From 14-2 sp963628035 (GTDB taxonomy: Bacteria > Bacillota > Clostridia > Lachnospirales > Lachnospiraceae), in contig CAVGED010000098.1 of assembly GCA_963628035.1 (NCBI GenBank), positions 1 to 7,691 of the forward strand: DNA of 7,691 nucleotides. The letters run 5' to 3'. Positions 1 through 6,405 of this stretch are shown piece by piece. Below the pieces are notes generated by a model. It ran no database searches, was not told the origin of the DNA, and saw nothing but the letters and a program-made list of their open reading frames with translations. Numbering within the stretch: the stretch's first letter is position 1; every line of letters starts with the position of its first letter. A program made the position numbers and the translations under genes.

Positions 1-77
1 TTGATTTTACTGGCATAGAGGGCATTTTTTACTTATTTTTCCTGCAAAAGTCAGGTTTCAAACGGAATTGGGGGAAT

Positions 78-106
78 TTTACATATTTTAATAAAATATT
101 TATAAC
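78..106 (+). promoter_or_regulatory. Candidate sigma-A promoter P1 of the 310-aa lipoprotein gene, with a palindromic spacer
   Basis: A -35 box TTTACA (78-83) and a -10 box TATAAC (101-106) are 17 bp apart; each matches the consensus at five of six positions. The spacer is almost entirely a perfect inverted repeat, ATATTTT-AAT-AAAATAT (83-99), which could be an operator or simply AT-rich promoter DNA. Transcription would start near 113 and give an untranslated leader of about 100 nt. The rest of 1-213 holds a second candidate promoter at 161-183 and no convincing gene. Confidence 0.5.
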
Positions 107-160
107 TGGAAAACATGCGTCTACCCTAACCTTTGGTTAATAGCTATTTTCAAAAACTCC

Positions 161-183
161 CTGTACAATATCTGTACTATAAT
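161..183 (+). promoter_or_regulatory. Candidate promoter P2: perfect -10 box preceded by a CTGTAC repeat
   Basis: A perfect TATAAT lies at 178-183, about 30 bp before the start codon, so it would give a short leader of roughly 24 nt. No good -35 box lies 16-18 bp upstream. Instead the spacer carries CTGTAC twice (161-166 and 172-177), 11 bp apart. The same bases also read as a dyad, GTACA-N5-TGTAC (163-177). A strong -10 with a weak -35 and a repeat in the spacer fits a promoter that needs an activator, but this is inference. Confidence 0.45.
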
Positions 184-213
184 CTTTAACCATTGACGAA
201 AGGGTGAAACAAG

Positions 214-1146
214 ATGAAATATTGGAAACAGAACTTGACACTTTTATTGGCCGTTATCCTCACTTTAGGCTTGACCGCCTGCGGCGGCAAAGATGACAGC
301 TATGACACCCCGGATGACCCCATCAGCCAGACACAGGACGTACCGATCACGGATATGACAGAGCTGGACGGTACATGGGCAACCACCAGCGGAAACAGAC
401 TCTATTTTGACAGCGACAACGGCTTTTACGCCTATCAGACCTTTTACGGACGCACCGGGCACGGTGAATTCTCTGAGGTGAACGGCAAGCCGATGATCTG
501 CTTCGACGGCTTCATGTATGACTTCCTGTTGCGGGACGGTGAGATATTACTTCCCAACCAGAACGGCGATGGCGATGAAGAGAACATACACTATTTCTGC
601 TTTCACCGTGACGATTCGGTAGACGTGATAGAGTGGGAGCTTTCCAACTTTGACGGTATGTGGCAGAATGCGCTGGGCGAGACGCTGGTCATTGACTCGA
701 CGCTCATGCAGTACATTGCCTGCTCGCCTGAAATGCTCAGCAACGGCACCATCGATGACAAACAGGAAGGCAAGGGGCCGTACCTGTTTCTGAACGGCTG
801 CGCCTATCTCTGTCCCAGTGCGGACGGCAACAGCTTCACACTGCGCTTCGAACCCAGCGATAGCCAGAGCTCGGACGGCAGCTTTGACGGCGTTTTCTAC
901 CGCAACGGTGATGCAGATACCTATGCGGATCTCCTTCAGGCAGAGTTCACCCTGGATGAATATGATTCTTCTGTGGTGTGGTATTACGACGGTGTGAATA
1001 TCTACTATCTTGGTGATAAATATACCATTGGCGGTGACGGTCTTGCCTATGACGAGAACGGCGACGTCTTCGGCGCGGGCTGGGAAACACCTGTCTACGA
1101 TCCCGCCGAGGACTGGGGCGATGACTGGGCAGATAACTGGGATTAA
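214..1146 (+). CDS. Secreted lipoprotein of unknown function, acidic, with two DG(T/M)W-type repeats
   Basis: The protein has 310 residues. It begins with a lipoprotein signal peptide: basic start, hydrophobic stretch at about 8-20, and lipobox L-T-A-C ending at Cys23, so the mature protein should be lipid-anchored on the outer face of the membrane. An acidic linker follows (24-50). Two similar segments then start with LDGTW (51-55) and FDGMW (146-150), each leading into alternating hydrophobic residues typical of beta strands, suggesting a duplicated beta-rich domain. A third weaker copy may begin at FDGVF (224-228). The C-terminus is three degenerate tetrapeptides rich in Asp and Trp. The start is supported by AAAGGGTG seven bases upstream. 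I do not recognise a named family. The gene is monocistronic and converges directly on the kinase gene. Confidence 0.88.
   Translation: MKYWKQNLTLLLAVILTLGLTACGGKDDSYDTPDDPISQTQDVPITDMTELDGTWATTSGNRLYFDSDNGFYAYQTFYGRTGHGEFSEVNGKPMICFDGFMYDFLLRDGEILLPNQNGDGDEENIHYFCFHRDDSVDVIEWELSNFDGMWQNALGETLVIDSTLMQYIACSPEMLSNGTIDDKQEGKGPYLFLNGCAYLCPSADGNSFTLRFEPSDSQSSDGSFDGVFYRNGDADTYADLLQAEFTLDEYDSSVVWYYDGVNIYYLGDKYTIGGDGLAYDENGDVFGAGWETPVYDPAEDWGDDWADNWD
1108..1143 (+). repeat. Three tandem 12-bp degenerate repeats encoding EDWG-DDWA-DNWD
   Basis: The last 12 codons of the 310-aa lipoprotein are three consecutive 12-bp units sharing the core GA(T/G)-(G/A)AC-TGG. They give three tetrapeptides with Trp at every fourth residue (301, 305, 309). 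The last unit also supplies the left arm of the hairpin at the convergent stop codons. Repeats of this kind can arise by slippage and make an acidic, aromatic tail. Confidence 0.75.
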
Positions 1147-1159
1147 TTATAATCCCAGT
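1136..1159. other. Perfect 10-bp inverted repeat spanning both convergent stop codons
   Basis: ACTGGGATTA (1136-1145) and TAATCCCAGT (1150-1159) are exact reverse complements around a 4-base loop. The left arm contains the last codons and most of the stop of the lipoprotein gene, and the right arm the last codons of the kinase gene on the other strand. Either transcript would fold into the hairpin at its stop codon. Neither direction has a following T-run, so it is not a classical intrinsic terminator. It may protect mRNA ends or act as a weak bidirectional termination or pausing site. Confidence 0.7.
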
Positions 1160-2238
1160 ATCCGCTCTATATTCCGGTGTATCAGCTTCTCCAGCGCCGT
1201 CAGCCGCCACTCCGGCAGATTATACTTCTTGTGACGTTCAAAAGAAAAATCTCTCAGGTTGATTAATGTCCGGCGTGTTTTGCTGTCTAAACATCGGGAG
1301 GCCACCGGAATCCAATCCTCTCCAAGCCGCGGTCCCTTTTCACTCAGATATTTATCAATTTCAGCAAAATCCTCCTCTTCCGCATAGGGAAGCAGGGAGA
1401 TATTATGATCGAACAGCGGCGCCATCCCCTCAATGGTCTGGGTTTCATTGTTGACAATAAAGCCAAAGTTGTTCTTGTGCCGATCTTCATTCATAATAAC
1501 AGCATCTACAACAAACATCAGCCTTGCTTCCTCTTCAAGGCCTAATTCCTTCATCTTGGCCAACACAGACAAAATGGTGGAATTTCCCCGGTCAACAGCG
1601 GCATACGGAAGAAAACCATAGTCTTCCGATGTGAAGATATCACAGGAGGAACAAAGTCTTTCCCCATACGTCCGCAGATCATAGCGCACGCTATTCTCCG
1701 TAAATGCTTTTACAAGCTGACTGGCATAAAACTCTGAGTAGGGTTCCAAACCGGCATTTCTGGCTCCTGAGCTTCCCCGCTTTAAAAGCTTGATGGTATC
1801 CTCCTCACGGATCCAGCACTTTGCAAAGGAACCGTCCGTTCCATATTCCGGAGAAGTGGTGCTAAACTGCCTTCCATGCAGTCCGCCTTCGAAGGCCGTA
1901 CGGGCAATAACCTCATTGAAAGGATGGGTATATAGAGACAAATCTTCCCATTCCAATGAGCTTTCCACCGGCTTCACCCAAAAGGTGTCCACAAGGGATA
2001 ATGCATGCGATATATCCAGAAATCCCTTCAGGGTATCGCACCCCCCCAGCTTTAGCAATTCCTTCATATTTTCCCGGTGCTTTGGTGCCCGTCTGTTGGA
2101 AATAAACGTGCCCAGATCACCAAACCAATCCGGCAAAGAGGTTAATTGATCATCTATCACTGCCGCATCAAAATCTTCATCTACATGAAACATCGCAATT
2201 ATTTCATTTTTATTAAGCAAATAGTATTTGTTTTCCAT
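1147..2238 (-). CDS. HipA-fold serine/threonine kinase-like protein, without a HipB partner
   Basis: This 363-residue cytoplasmic protein resembles the C-terminal kinase domain of HipA. Key elements occur in order: a glycine-rich loop GTDGSFAK (133-140); TIKLLK (148-153), matching the HipA strand with the ATP-binding lysine; a conserved Glu169 in the following helix; the catalytic motif NEDRHKNNFGF (250-260), with Asp252 as likely catalytic base and Asn257 as a metal ligand; and PLFDHN (274-279), with Asp277 as the second metal-binding Asp. The N-terminal 90 residues, with NRRAPKHR (48-55), replace the usual HipA N-domain, a layout seen in orphan HipA-like proteins of Firmicutes. All catalytic residues appear intact. 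The substrate is unknown. ATG 2238 is chosen because AGGAGG lies 12 bases upstream; a GTG at 2271 with a weaker AGGTGG site would add 11 residues. The gene probably follows the TPR lipoprotein gene in one transcript. A run of seven Gs lies in codons 65-66. Confidence 0.85.
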   Translation of the reverse strand: MENKYYLLNKNEIIAMFHVDEDFDAAVIDDQLTSLPDWFGDLGTFISNRRAPKHRENMKELLKLGGCDTLKGFLDISHALSLVDTFWVKPVESSLEWEDLSLYTHPFNEVIARTAFEGGLHGRQFSTTSPEYGTDGSFAKCWIREEDTIKLLKRGSSGARNAGLEPYSEFYASQLVKAFTENSVRYDLRTYGERLCSSCDIFTSEDYGFLPYAAVDRGNSTILSVLAKMKELGLEEEARLMFVVDAVIMNEDRHKNNFGFIVNNETQTIEGMAPLFDHNISLLPYAEEEDFAEIDKYLSEKGPRLGEDWIPVASRCLDSKTRRTLINLRDFSFERHKKYNLPEWRLTALEKLIHRNIERILGL

Positions 2239-2243
2239 CTCCT

Positions 2244-2260
2244 GGATATTCCTCCTATCC
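2244..2260 (-). promoter_or_regulatory. Small hairpin presenting the kinase ribosome binding site in its loop
   Basis: On the leftward mRNA, GGATA and TATCC pair around a 7-base loop GGAGGAA, so most of the AGGAGG site (2251-2256) sits in the loop just before ATG 2238. The stem is only 5 bp, so any effect on translation is speculative. The AGGAGG itself supports translation starting at 2238. Confidence 0.4.
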
Positions 2261-2292
2261 GGCTTCTCCACACAAGTCCCACCTAGCTGTCC

Positions 2293-3267
2293 TTATCTGC
2301 TCTTTAAGAATTCATATTCTCTGGTTGCCGCCTCGTCATCGGGATAATCCGCAAGATAGCTCTCCATCTTCTCCCTGGCCTGGGCAAAATCCAGCGTGTA
2401 TTCCAGGGCAGCAATCTCATTTCGCAAGAGTTCCCGCTTATTCGTGGGGTTTTCATTCTTCAGAGCAGCCTGGAAAAAGACAAGCGCTTTCTCATAATCG
2501 CCAGCCTCCATTTTCGCACAGCCAAGTGCATTCAATGTCTCTGTATCATCACTGTGGGTTCCGATATAGCTCTCATACAGCTCACCGGCCTTCTCGGTCT
2601 CTCCCAGAGCCTCATACAGCTTTCCGAGATAAAAAACTGCCTCGGTGTCTCCTAACTCATTTGCTTTATCCAGGTAGGTCTTTGCACTGTCATACTGCCC
2701 CAAAAGCAGGTAAGCATAACCTCTTTCACGATATTCCGCGGCTGTATCTCCCTTCAGCGCAAGTCCCCGGTTCCAGATTTTCTCCGCTTCCTGGGTAAAA
2801 CCGGACTGATTCAGCCGCTCGCCTATCTTGTTATACAGTGCACCATTCTTCTTGTCCGCCTTCAGCGCATTTTCATAATCAGCCATAGCGGAATCACTGT
2901 CTCCCTGCGTCAGATATAGAGTTCCACGCAGATACAATGCATCTGCATTCTTCGCATCATAATCGATCAGCGCCGTATAGGTCTGCATGGCACCGTCCAT
3001 ATCTCCCGCCTTATACTGGGCCGCCGCCTTGTAATAGCAGATGTCAATCTCCAATTCGCCGATCACCGCCAGCGACTGATCCAGTGCCTTCTGGAACATC
3101 TTCACGGCCTCCTCATAGTCGCCCTCAGCCATCTTATTGATTCCGAGCTGTCGGTAGGCCATCTCGTTCTTCAGATTTTCCTTATTCCTTCCGCCACAGC
3201 CCGCTGTAAGGCACAGCATCAGAAGCACCATTATGCAAAATATGATCCGCATCCGCCTATTATTCAT
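2293..3267 (-). CDS. TPR-repeat lipoprotein
   Basis: The 324-residue protein has a lipoprotein signal peptide (basic N-terminus, hydrophobic 9-20, T-A-G-C ending at Cys24) followed by tetratricopeptide repeats nearly to the end. About seven or eight 34-residue-spaced helical pairs are visible, starting near residues 37, 75, 109, 143, 178, 211, 244 and 282. They carry the typical pattern of small residue, Tyr, Gly-Asp-Tyr and A-x-x-x-Y/F-x-x-A-L, for example GDYEEAVKMFQKAL (49-62) and GDYEKALVFFQAAL (256-269). TPR solenoids are protein-protein scaffolds, so this is likely an extracytoplasmic binding protein; its partner is not evident. ATG 3267 is chosen because TTGGAGG lies just upstream; a TTG at 3279 would fall inside that site. 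It has its own promoter and is probably cotranscribed with the kinase gene 54 bp downstream. Confidence 0.92.
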   Translation of the reverse strand: MNNRRMRIIFCIMVLLMLCLTAGCGGRNKENLKNEMAYRQLGINKMAEGDYEEAVKMFQKALDQSLAVIGELEIDICYYKAAAQYKAGDMDGAMQTYTALIDYDAKNADALYLRGTLYLTQGDSDSAMADYENALKADKKNGALYNKIGERLNQSGFTQEAEKIWNRGLALKGDTAAEYRERGYAYLLLGQYDSAKTYLDKANELGDTEAVFYLGKLYEALGETEKAGELYESYIGTHSDDTETLNALGCAKMEAGDYEKALVFFQAALKNENPTNKRELLRNEIAALEYTLDFAQAREKMESYLADYPDDEAATREYEFLKSR

Positions 3268-3297
3268 ATCTGCCTCCAATAATTTCCTTGTTGTCTC

Positions 3298-3326
3298 ATC
3301 TTACCATAGTGGAAGAAAAATAGCAA
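3298..3326 (-). promoter_or_regulatory. Promoter of the TPR lipoprotein / kinase operon
   Basis: Reading leftward, TTGCTA (3321-3326) is followed after exactly 17 bp by TAAGAT (3298-3303), with TGG directly before it as an extended -10 element. Transcription would start near 3291, giving a leader of about 24 nt to ATG 3267. The 11-mer TATGGTAAGAT at this -10 recurs exactly at 7076-7086 before the 119-aa lipoprotein gene. Confidence 0.65.
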
Positions 3327-3342
3327 CAATACAAAATGCAAG

Positions 3343-3381
3343 AGAAAATCCGTAGCAGCCTCAAACTACTACGGATTTTCT
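3343..3381 (-). terminator. Intrinsic terminator of the sigma-anti-sigma-vWA operon
   Basis: A perfect 13-bp inverted repeat (3343-3355 and 3369-3381, 13-base loop) begins at the stop codon of the 191-aa lipoprotein gene. On the leftward transcript the 3' arm ends in GGATTTTCT and runs on into further T-rich sequence, as expected of a Rho-independent terminator. It separates the large operon from the TPR gene promoter only about 17 bp downstream. Confidence 0.8.
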
Positions 3382-3956
3382 TACTCTACTCGAAATCCAT
3401 ACATGGCAGAGCCATTCTGATAGATCACATTCAATTCGTAGACCCCCTTGGCAGAATCACCCTGCAAGAAGATCCTGTCATCCCGGACTGTAATGACTTC
3501 TCCTATATCAGAAGCACTTCCTGTGGGCCAGAGGCTGACCGTATATTCCAACACTTTGTCGTGAAAATCAATCTTCACCACACCATCGGTCTTTTCCAGT
3601 TCAATGGTGGCCATCTCCTCCCACTCGCGGGGCGGTGTACAATCCGCTTCATATGAGACTGCCTGTCCATTTCCGCATTCGCGCGTCCACATATAGCTTC
3701 CCATGGTAGCGAAGGTTCCGCATATTGCTTCCCCCTTGGTGGTTCCCAGGCATACCGCAGGCGGTTTATCGACTTGTGCTGCTATTCCTCCCGGAAACTC
3801 AGAGATATCTGCAGCACCATTCCCTCTCCCATTCGGTATCACACTGACTCCGTTTGCTGCACGTACAGCCAGGCCACAGCCCGATACCAACGCTAACCCT
3901 CCTGTCAATGCAACCATCCATATAAACATCCACATTTTTCGTTTTTGCATTCTCAT
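3381..3956 (-). CDS. Small lipoprotein of unknown function, last gene of the ECF sigma operon
   Basis: The 191-residue protein has a basic N-terminus (MRMQKRK), a hydrophobic stretch (9-24) and lipobox V-S-G-C ending at Cys27, so it should be membrane-anchored outside. After a Gly/Pro-rich linker, residues 75-191 look like one compact beta-rich domain, with GSYMWTRECG (86-95), Cys94 and Cys106 that could form a disulfide, LWPTGSASD (142-150), and a closing strand pair at YELNVIYQNGSAMYGFRV (173-190). I do not recognise a named family; the pattern of a C-terminal immunoglobulin-like or similar beta domain is inference. ATG 3956 is supported by AAGGAG seven bases upstream. It starts 36 bp after the vWA stop codon and its own stop touches the terminator, so it is the last gene of the operon and may be an accessory to the vWA protein or the sensor. 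Confidence 0.85.
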   Translation of the reverse strand: MRMQKRKMWMFIWMVALTGGLALVSGCGLAVRAANGVSVIPNGRGNGAADISEFPGGIAAQVDKPPAVCLGTTKGEAICGTFATMGSYMWTRECGNGQAVSYEADCTPPREWEEMATIELEKTDGVVKIDFHDKVLEYTVSLWPTGSASDIGEVITVRDDRIFLQGDSAKGVYELNVIYQNGSAMYGFRVE

Positions 3957-3992
3957 AAAAGTTCTCCTTCCGCCTCCCCGATAGCTTTTGTT

Positions 3993-5588
3993 TTACCACA
4001 TCTCCTTGATCTGACCGTCTGCCAGCCTAACCAGACTTAAGAATTCAGTGATTTCTTCACGATCCCCCCGCGCTACACCCTCCCACATGGATAGAATGTG
4101 CTCATAAGAACTGTTTCCTCGATACTGGCTGTTCAGAAGCAGCAGACCGAACTCAGCTACAGAGGCCTCCAGCCTCATATTGGCCGCACCAACATCTGAC
4201 TGATAACAATCCGCTCCGATGGCGCGTGTCATCTCCTTACTCTTAGATGCTCCGGGATCTTTATAACGGATCCTGAGCGTAGCCCAATCGTCGGCATTCT
4301 TAGCCGCCCGGCTCCCTGATGCACCGCCGTCAGCCTCGTCCGCCCAGGCCACCTCGTACAGTACCGTTACCGTATGACCGGCGCCGATTTCTCCGGCATC
4401 CTTGGTATCATCCGTGAAATCCTCTGCCGCCAGCAGTCGATTCTCATAACCCAGCAGACGGTATTCCTTAATATTGGAAGCGTTGAATTCCATCTGGAAT
4501 TTCACGTCCTCGGCCACCGTCAGCAGCGTGCTGCCGAGTTCGTCTACCAACACCTTTTTTGCCTCCATCAGCGAATCAATGTAGGCATAGTTCCCATTTC
4601 CGTAATCCGCAAGTGTCTCCAGGCGGTTATCCTTGAGATTTCCGCTTCCGAAGCCCAGCACGGAGAGGTACACGCCGCCCTTTCGCTTCTCCTCCACCAG
4701 CGCTTTCAATTCCTCCTGGCTGGTCTCGCCGACATTCAGATCTCCATCGGTAGCCAGAATGATTCGGTTGTTTCCGTTCAGAACAAAATTGCGCTCCGCA
4801 AGCTCATATGCGGTTCGGATTCCGGCGCTTCCATGCGTACTTCCGCCGGCCTCCAGAAGATACAACGCATCCAGAATCTTGCCCTTCTCATTGCCTCTGG
4901 CTCCATCCAGCACGATCTGGTCGCTTCCTGCATATGTGACAATGGAAACGCGATCCTTCTCATCCAAATTGTCCACCAGCATGGAAAATGCCTGCTTCAA
5001 CAGCGGAAGCTTGTCAGGCCTCTCCATGGAACCCGATACATCCAGCAGGAATACAAGGTTTGACTTCGGACTCTCTGAAAAATCAATGGCTTTCGTGCGA
5101 ATCCCTACGCGCAGCAGGCCATGCTCCGGCTGCCAGGGACAGTCCGTTCCGTCTATGGAAACGCCGAACACCTCGCCATCCCCCGGCACTTCATAATCAT
5201 AATGAAAATAATTGAGCATCTCCTCCAGACGCACAGCGCCGGACGGAATCCCCTGCAGACTCTGCCCCTGATTCAACATTCTGCGCACAATACTGTAGCT
5301 GGCCGTGTCCACATCTGCGGAAAAGGTAGAAAGCGGCTGCTGTTCAGTCCGGATAAATCCATTTTCCGTCAAGGTGTTATACTCCTCCGTATCTTCGGGG
5401 TCTCGCACATAGCCTAAACATTGACTGCTTTTTTCCTCCATCGACATTTCGTTCTTACTCCACTGCGCAATATTGCCTGTAGCGGCATCATCCGACATGT
5501 CCCCTTTTTCGATACCACAGCCATATAGCTGCGAAGCTCCCATTAAAAACACCAATAAAATAGAAGCTGCACGTAATCTCTTTTTCAC
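3993..5588 (-). CDS. YfbK-type von Willebrand factor A domain lipoprotein
   Basis: The 531-residue protein has a signal peptide and a likely lipobox L-Y-G-C ending at Cys24 (Tyr before Gly is less common). Residues 84-165 are the N-terminal region typical of YfbK-like proteins, with PLSTFSADVDTASY (85-98), VRLEEMLNYF (119-128) and PW (151-152). The vWA domain covers about 176-350 and has a complete metal-ion-dependent adhesion site: DVSGS (183-187), Thr251 in the GGST motif and Asp281 in ATDGD. A C-terminal domain of the YfbK type follows (about 355-530), ending normally. Such domains bind protein partners through a divalent cation. Translation starts at GTG 5588 with AGGAGG seven bases upstream. 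It lies 100 bp downstream of the anti-sigma gene. Genes of this type are often near ECF sigma/anti-sigma pairs, so it is probably a sensor or effector of that system; the partner is inferred, not shown. Confidence 0.95.
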   Translation of the reverse strand: MKKRLRAASILLVFLMGASQLYGCGIEKGDMSDDAATGNIAQWSKNEMSMEEKSSQCLGYVRDPEDTEEYNTLTENGFIRTEQQPLSTFSADVDTASYSIVRRMLNQGQSLQGIPSGAVRLEEMLNYFHYDYEVPGDGEVFGVSIDGTDCPWQPEHGLLRVGIRTKAIDFSESPKSNLVFLLDVSGSMERPDKLPLLKQAFSMLVDNLDEKDRVSIVTYAGSDQIVLDGARGNEKGKILDALYLLEAGGSTHGSAGIRTAYELAERNFVLNGNNRIILATDGDLNVGETSQEELKALVEEKRKGGVYLSVLGFGSGNLKDNRLETLADYGNGNYAYIDSLMEAKKVLVDELGSTLLTVAEDVKFQMEFNASNIKEYRLLGYENRLLAAEDFTDDTKDAGEIGAGHTVTVLYEVAWADEADGGASGSRAAKNADDWATLRIRYKDPGASKSKEMTRAIGADCYQSDVGAANMRLEASVAEFGLLLLNSQYRGNSSYEHILSMWEGVARGDREEITEFLSLVRLADGQIKEMW

Positions 5589-5634
5589 AAAAATCCCTCC
5601 TCTTTCTGAATATCTTCCTAAGGTTTCTGCGCCC

Positions 5635-5653
5635 GGAAATCTCCTGGATTTCC
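5635..5653 (-). other. Hairpin in the anti-sigma/vWA intergenic region
   Basis: A perfect 7-bp stem, GGAAATC/GATTTCC, with a 5-base loop lies in the 100-bp gap. On the leftward strand it is followed by GC-rich sequence, not a T-run, so it is unlikely to be a terminator. It could be an RNA-processing or stability element that sets different amounts of vWA and sigma protein. Confidence 0.4.
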
Positions 5654-5659
5654 TTTGCT

Positions 5660-5687
5660 ATTAGAGATACGTACAGCTCCATTCCAA
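5660..5687 (-). promoter_or_regulatory. Possible internal promoter before the vWA gene
   Basis: Leftward, TTGGAA (5682-5687) and TCTAAT (5660-5665) are separated by 16 bp. The -10 matches TATAAT at five of six positions and the -35 at four of six. It would start transcription near 5653, within the hairpin, about 65 nt before the vWA GTG. This is weak evidence from sequence match only. Confidence 0.28.
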
Positions 5688-5688
5688 T

Positions 5689-6405
5689 TTATGGTAAAAT
5701 TTTCAATAAATTTATTTTTTTGTTTACTTCCTCCACCTGCAGCTTCATCGTTCCGGTGAAATCAGCTTCCTGATAGTCGCTTCCATAATAATAGATGGAA
5801 ATCTCGTCTCCCGTAAGATAGCTGCTGCTTCCGCCATCCAGAACCTCCGCAATGACACAAAAGCCTTCGTCCGTGCTCTGTCCGGCATCTCCTGACGGCT
5901 GCTCCGGCAACGGCTCTACCGTTCTCACGCATACGGTTATCTGCAGCCCGGACTGTTCATTCATGCCCGGCTCCCGCTGTCCATCCGCCGAAAGACTTGT
6001 CTTCTCTTCCATCATGTCCTTTGTATCGCAGTCATCAGAAATCTTTTCCCCTGAAAACTCACTTTTGTCCGCGCCCGCAGAGTCCTCTTTGGATGAGCCG
6101 CCCGGAGCTCCTAATACCGACACCAGAAGAAGCGCCACCACCAGCACTGCTGCGGCGGCAGACAACTGCTTAACCGGGATCCGTCTCCAAAGCGGAATCG
6201 TGCTTTTCCGACTGGTCTCCTTCGAAACAGCGTAAGGCTCCTTTTCTGAAATAGATGATATCTCATTCCCTGAAATAACTTCAGAAGGCTCCTTTTTCTC
6301 CCTCGGCGCAAGATTTCTTTCAATTTCATCCCACATAGATGGAACATCCGTCATTCGCAACTCTTTATAGTATTTTTCCAGTTCTTTTTCTGACAATTCC
6401 TTCAT
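5689..6405 (-). CDS. Single-pass membrane anti-sigma factor
   Basis: The 238-residue protein has a cytoplasmic N-terminal part with the short motif DVPSMWDEIERNL (20-32), similar to the sigma-binding segment of many clostridial anti-sigma factors (a small D-x-P-x-x-W-x-x-I-E pattern). It has no HxxxCxxC zinc motif, so it is not a ZAS-type protein. A basic segment (WRRIPVK, 73-79) leads into one transmembrane helix (about 80-100), followed by an acidic, Ser-rich external linker (101-150) and a small C-terminal domain (about 153-238) with strands such as QITVCVRTV and EISIYYYG. It should hold the sigma factor inactive at the membrane until a signal is sensed outside. Its ATG overlaps the sigma stop codon as ATGA, and AGGAGG inside the sigma gene lies seven bases upstream, so the two are translationally coupled. 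Assignment rests on topology, motif and position. Confidence 0.85.
   Translation of the reverse strand: MKELSEKELEKYYKELRMTDVPSMWDEIERNLAPREKKEPSEVISGNEISSISEKEPYAVSKETSRKSTIPLWRRIPVKQLSAAAAVLVVALLLVSVLGAPGGSSKEDSAGADKSEFSGEKISDDCDTKDMMEEKTSLSADGQREPGMNEQSGLQITVCVRTVEPLPEQPSGDAGQSTDEGFCVIAEVLDGGSSSYLTGDEISIYYYGSDYQEADFTGTMKLQVEEVNKKINLLKILP

Noticed and set aside
3..137. Open frame at the left edge that could be the tail of an upstream gene
   Set aside because: It is short, AT-rich, has no recognisable protein features and overlaps a good promoter.
1136..1159. Bidirectional Rho-independent terminator
   Set aside because: The hairpin is perfect but neither direction has a T-run after it, so it is listed as a hairpin only.
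1147..2271. A classical HipAB toxin-antitoxin module
   Set aside because: No HipB-like helix-turn-helix gene is adjacent, and the protein lacks the usual HipA N-domain; only the kinase fold is supported.
2325..2798. A 157-codon rightward open frame inside the TPR gene
   Set aside because: It is antisense to a well-supported repeat protein and its Pro/Ser/His-rich translation looks like a reverse-strand shadow.
4374..5063. A 229-codon rightward open frame within the vWA gene
   Set aside because: It is the antisense of a gene with a clear family match and intact motifs; it has no plausible ribosome binding site or recognisable domain.
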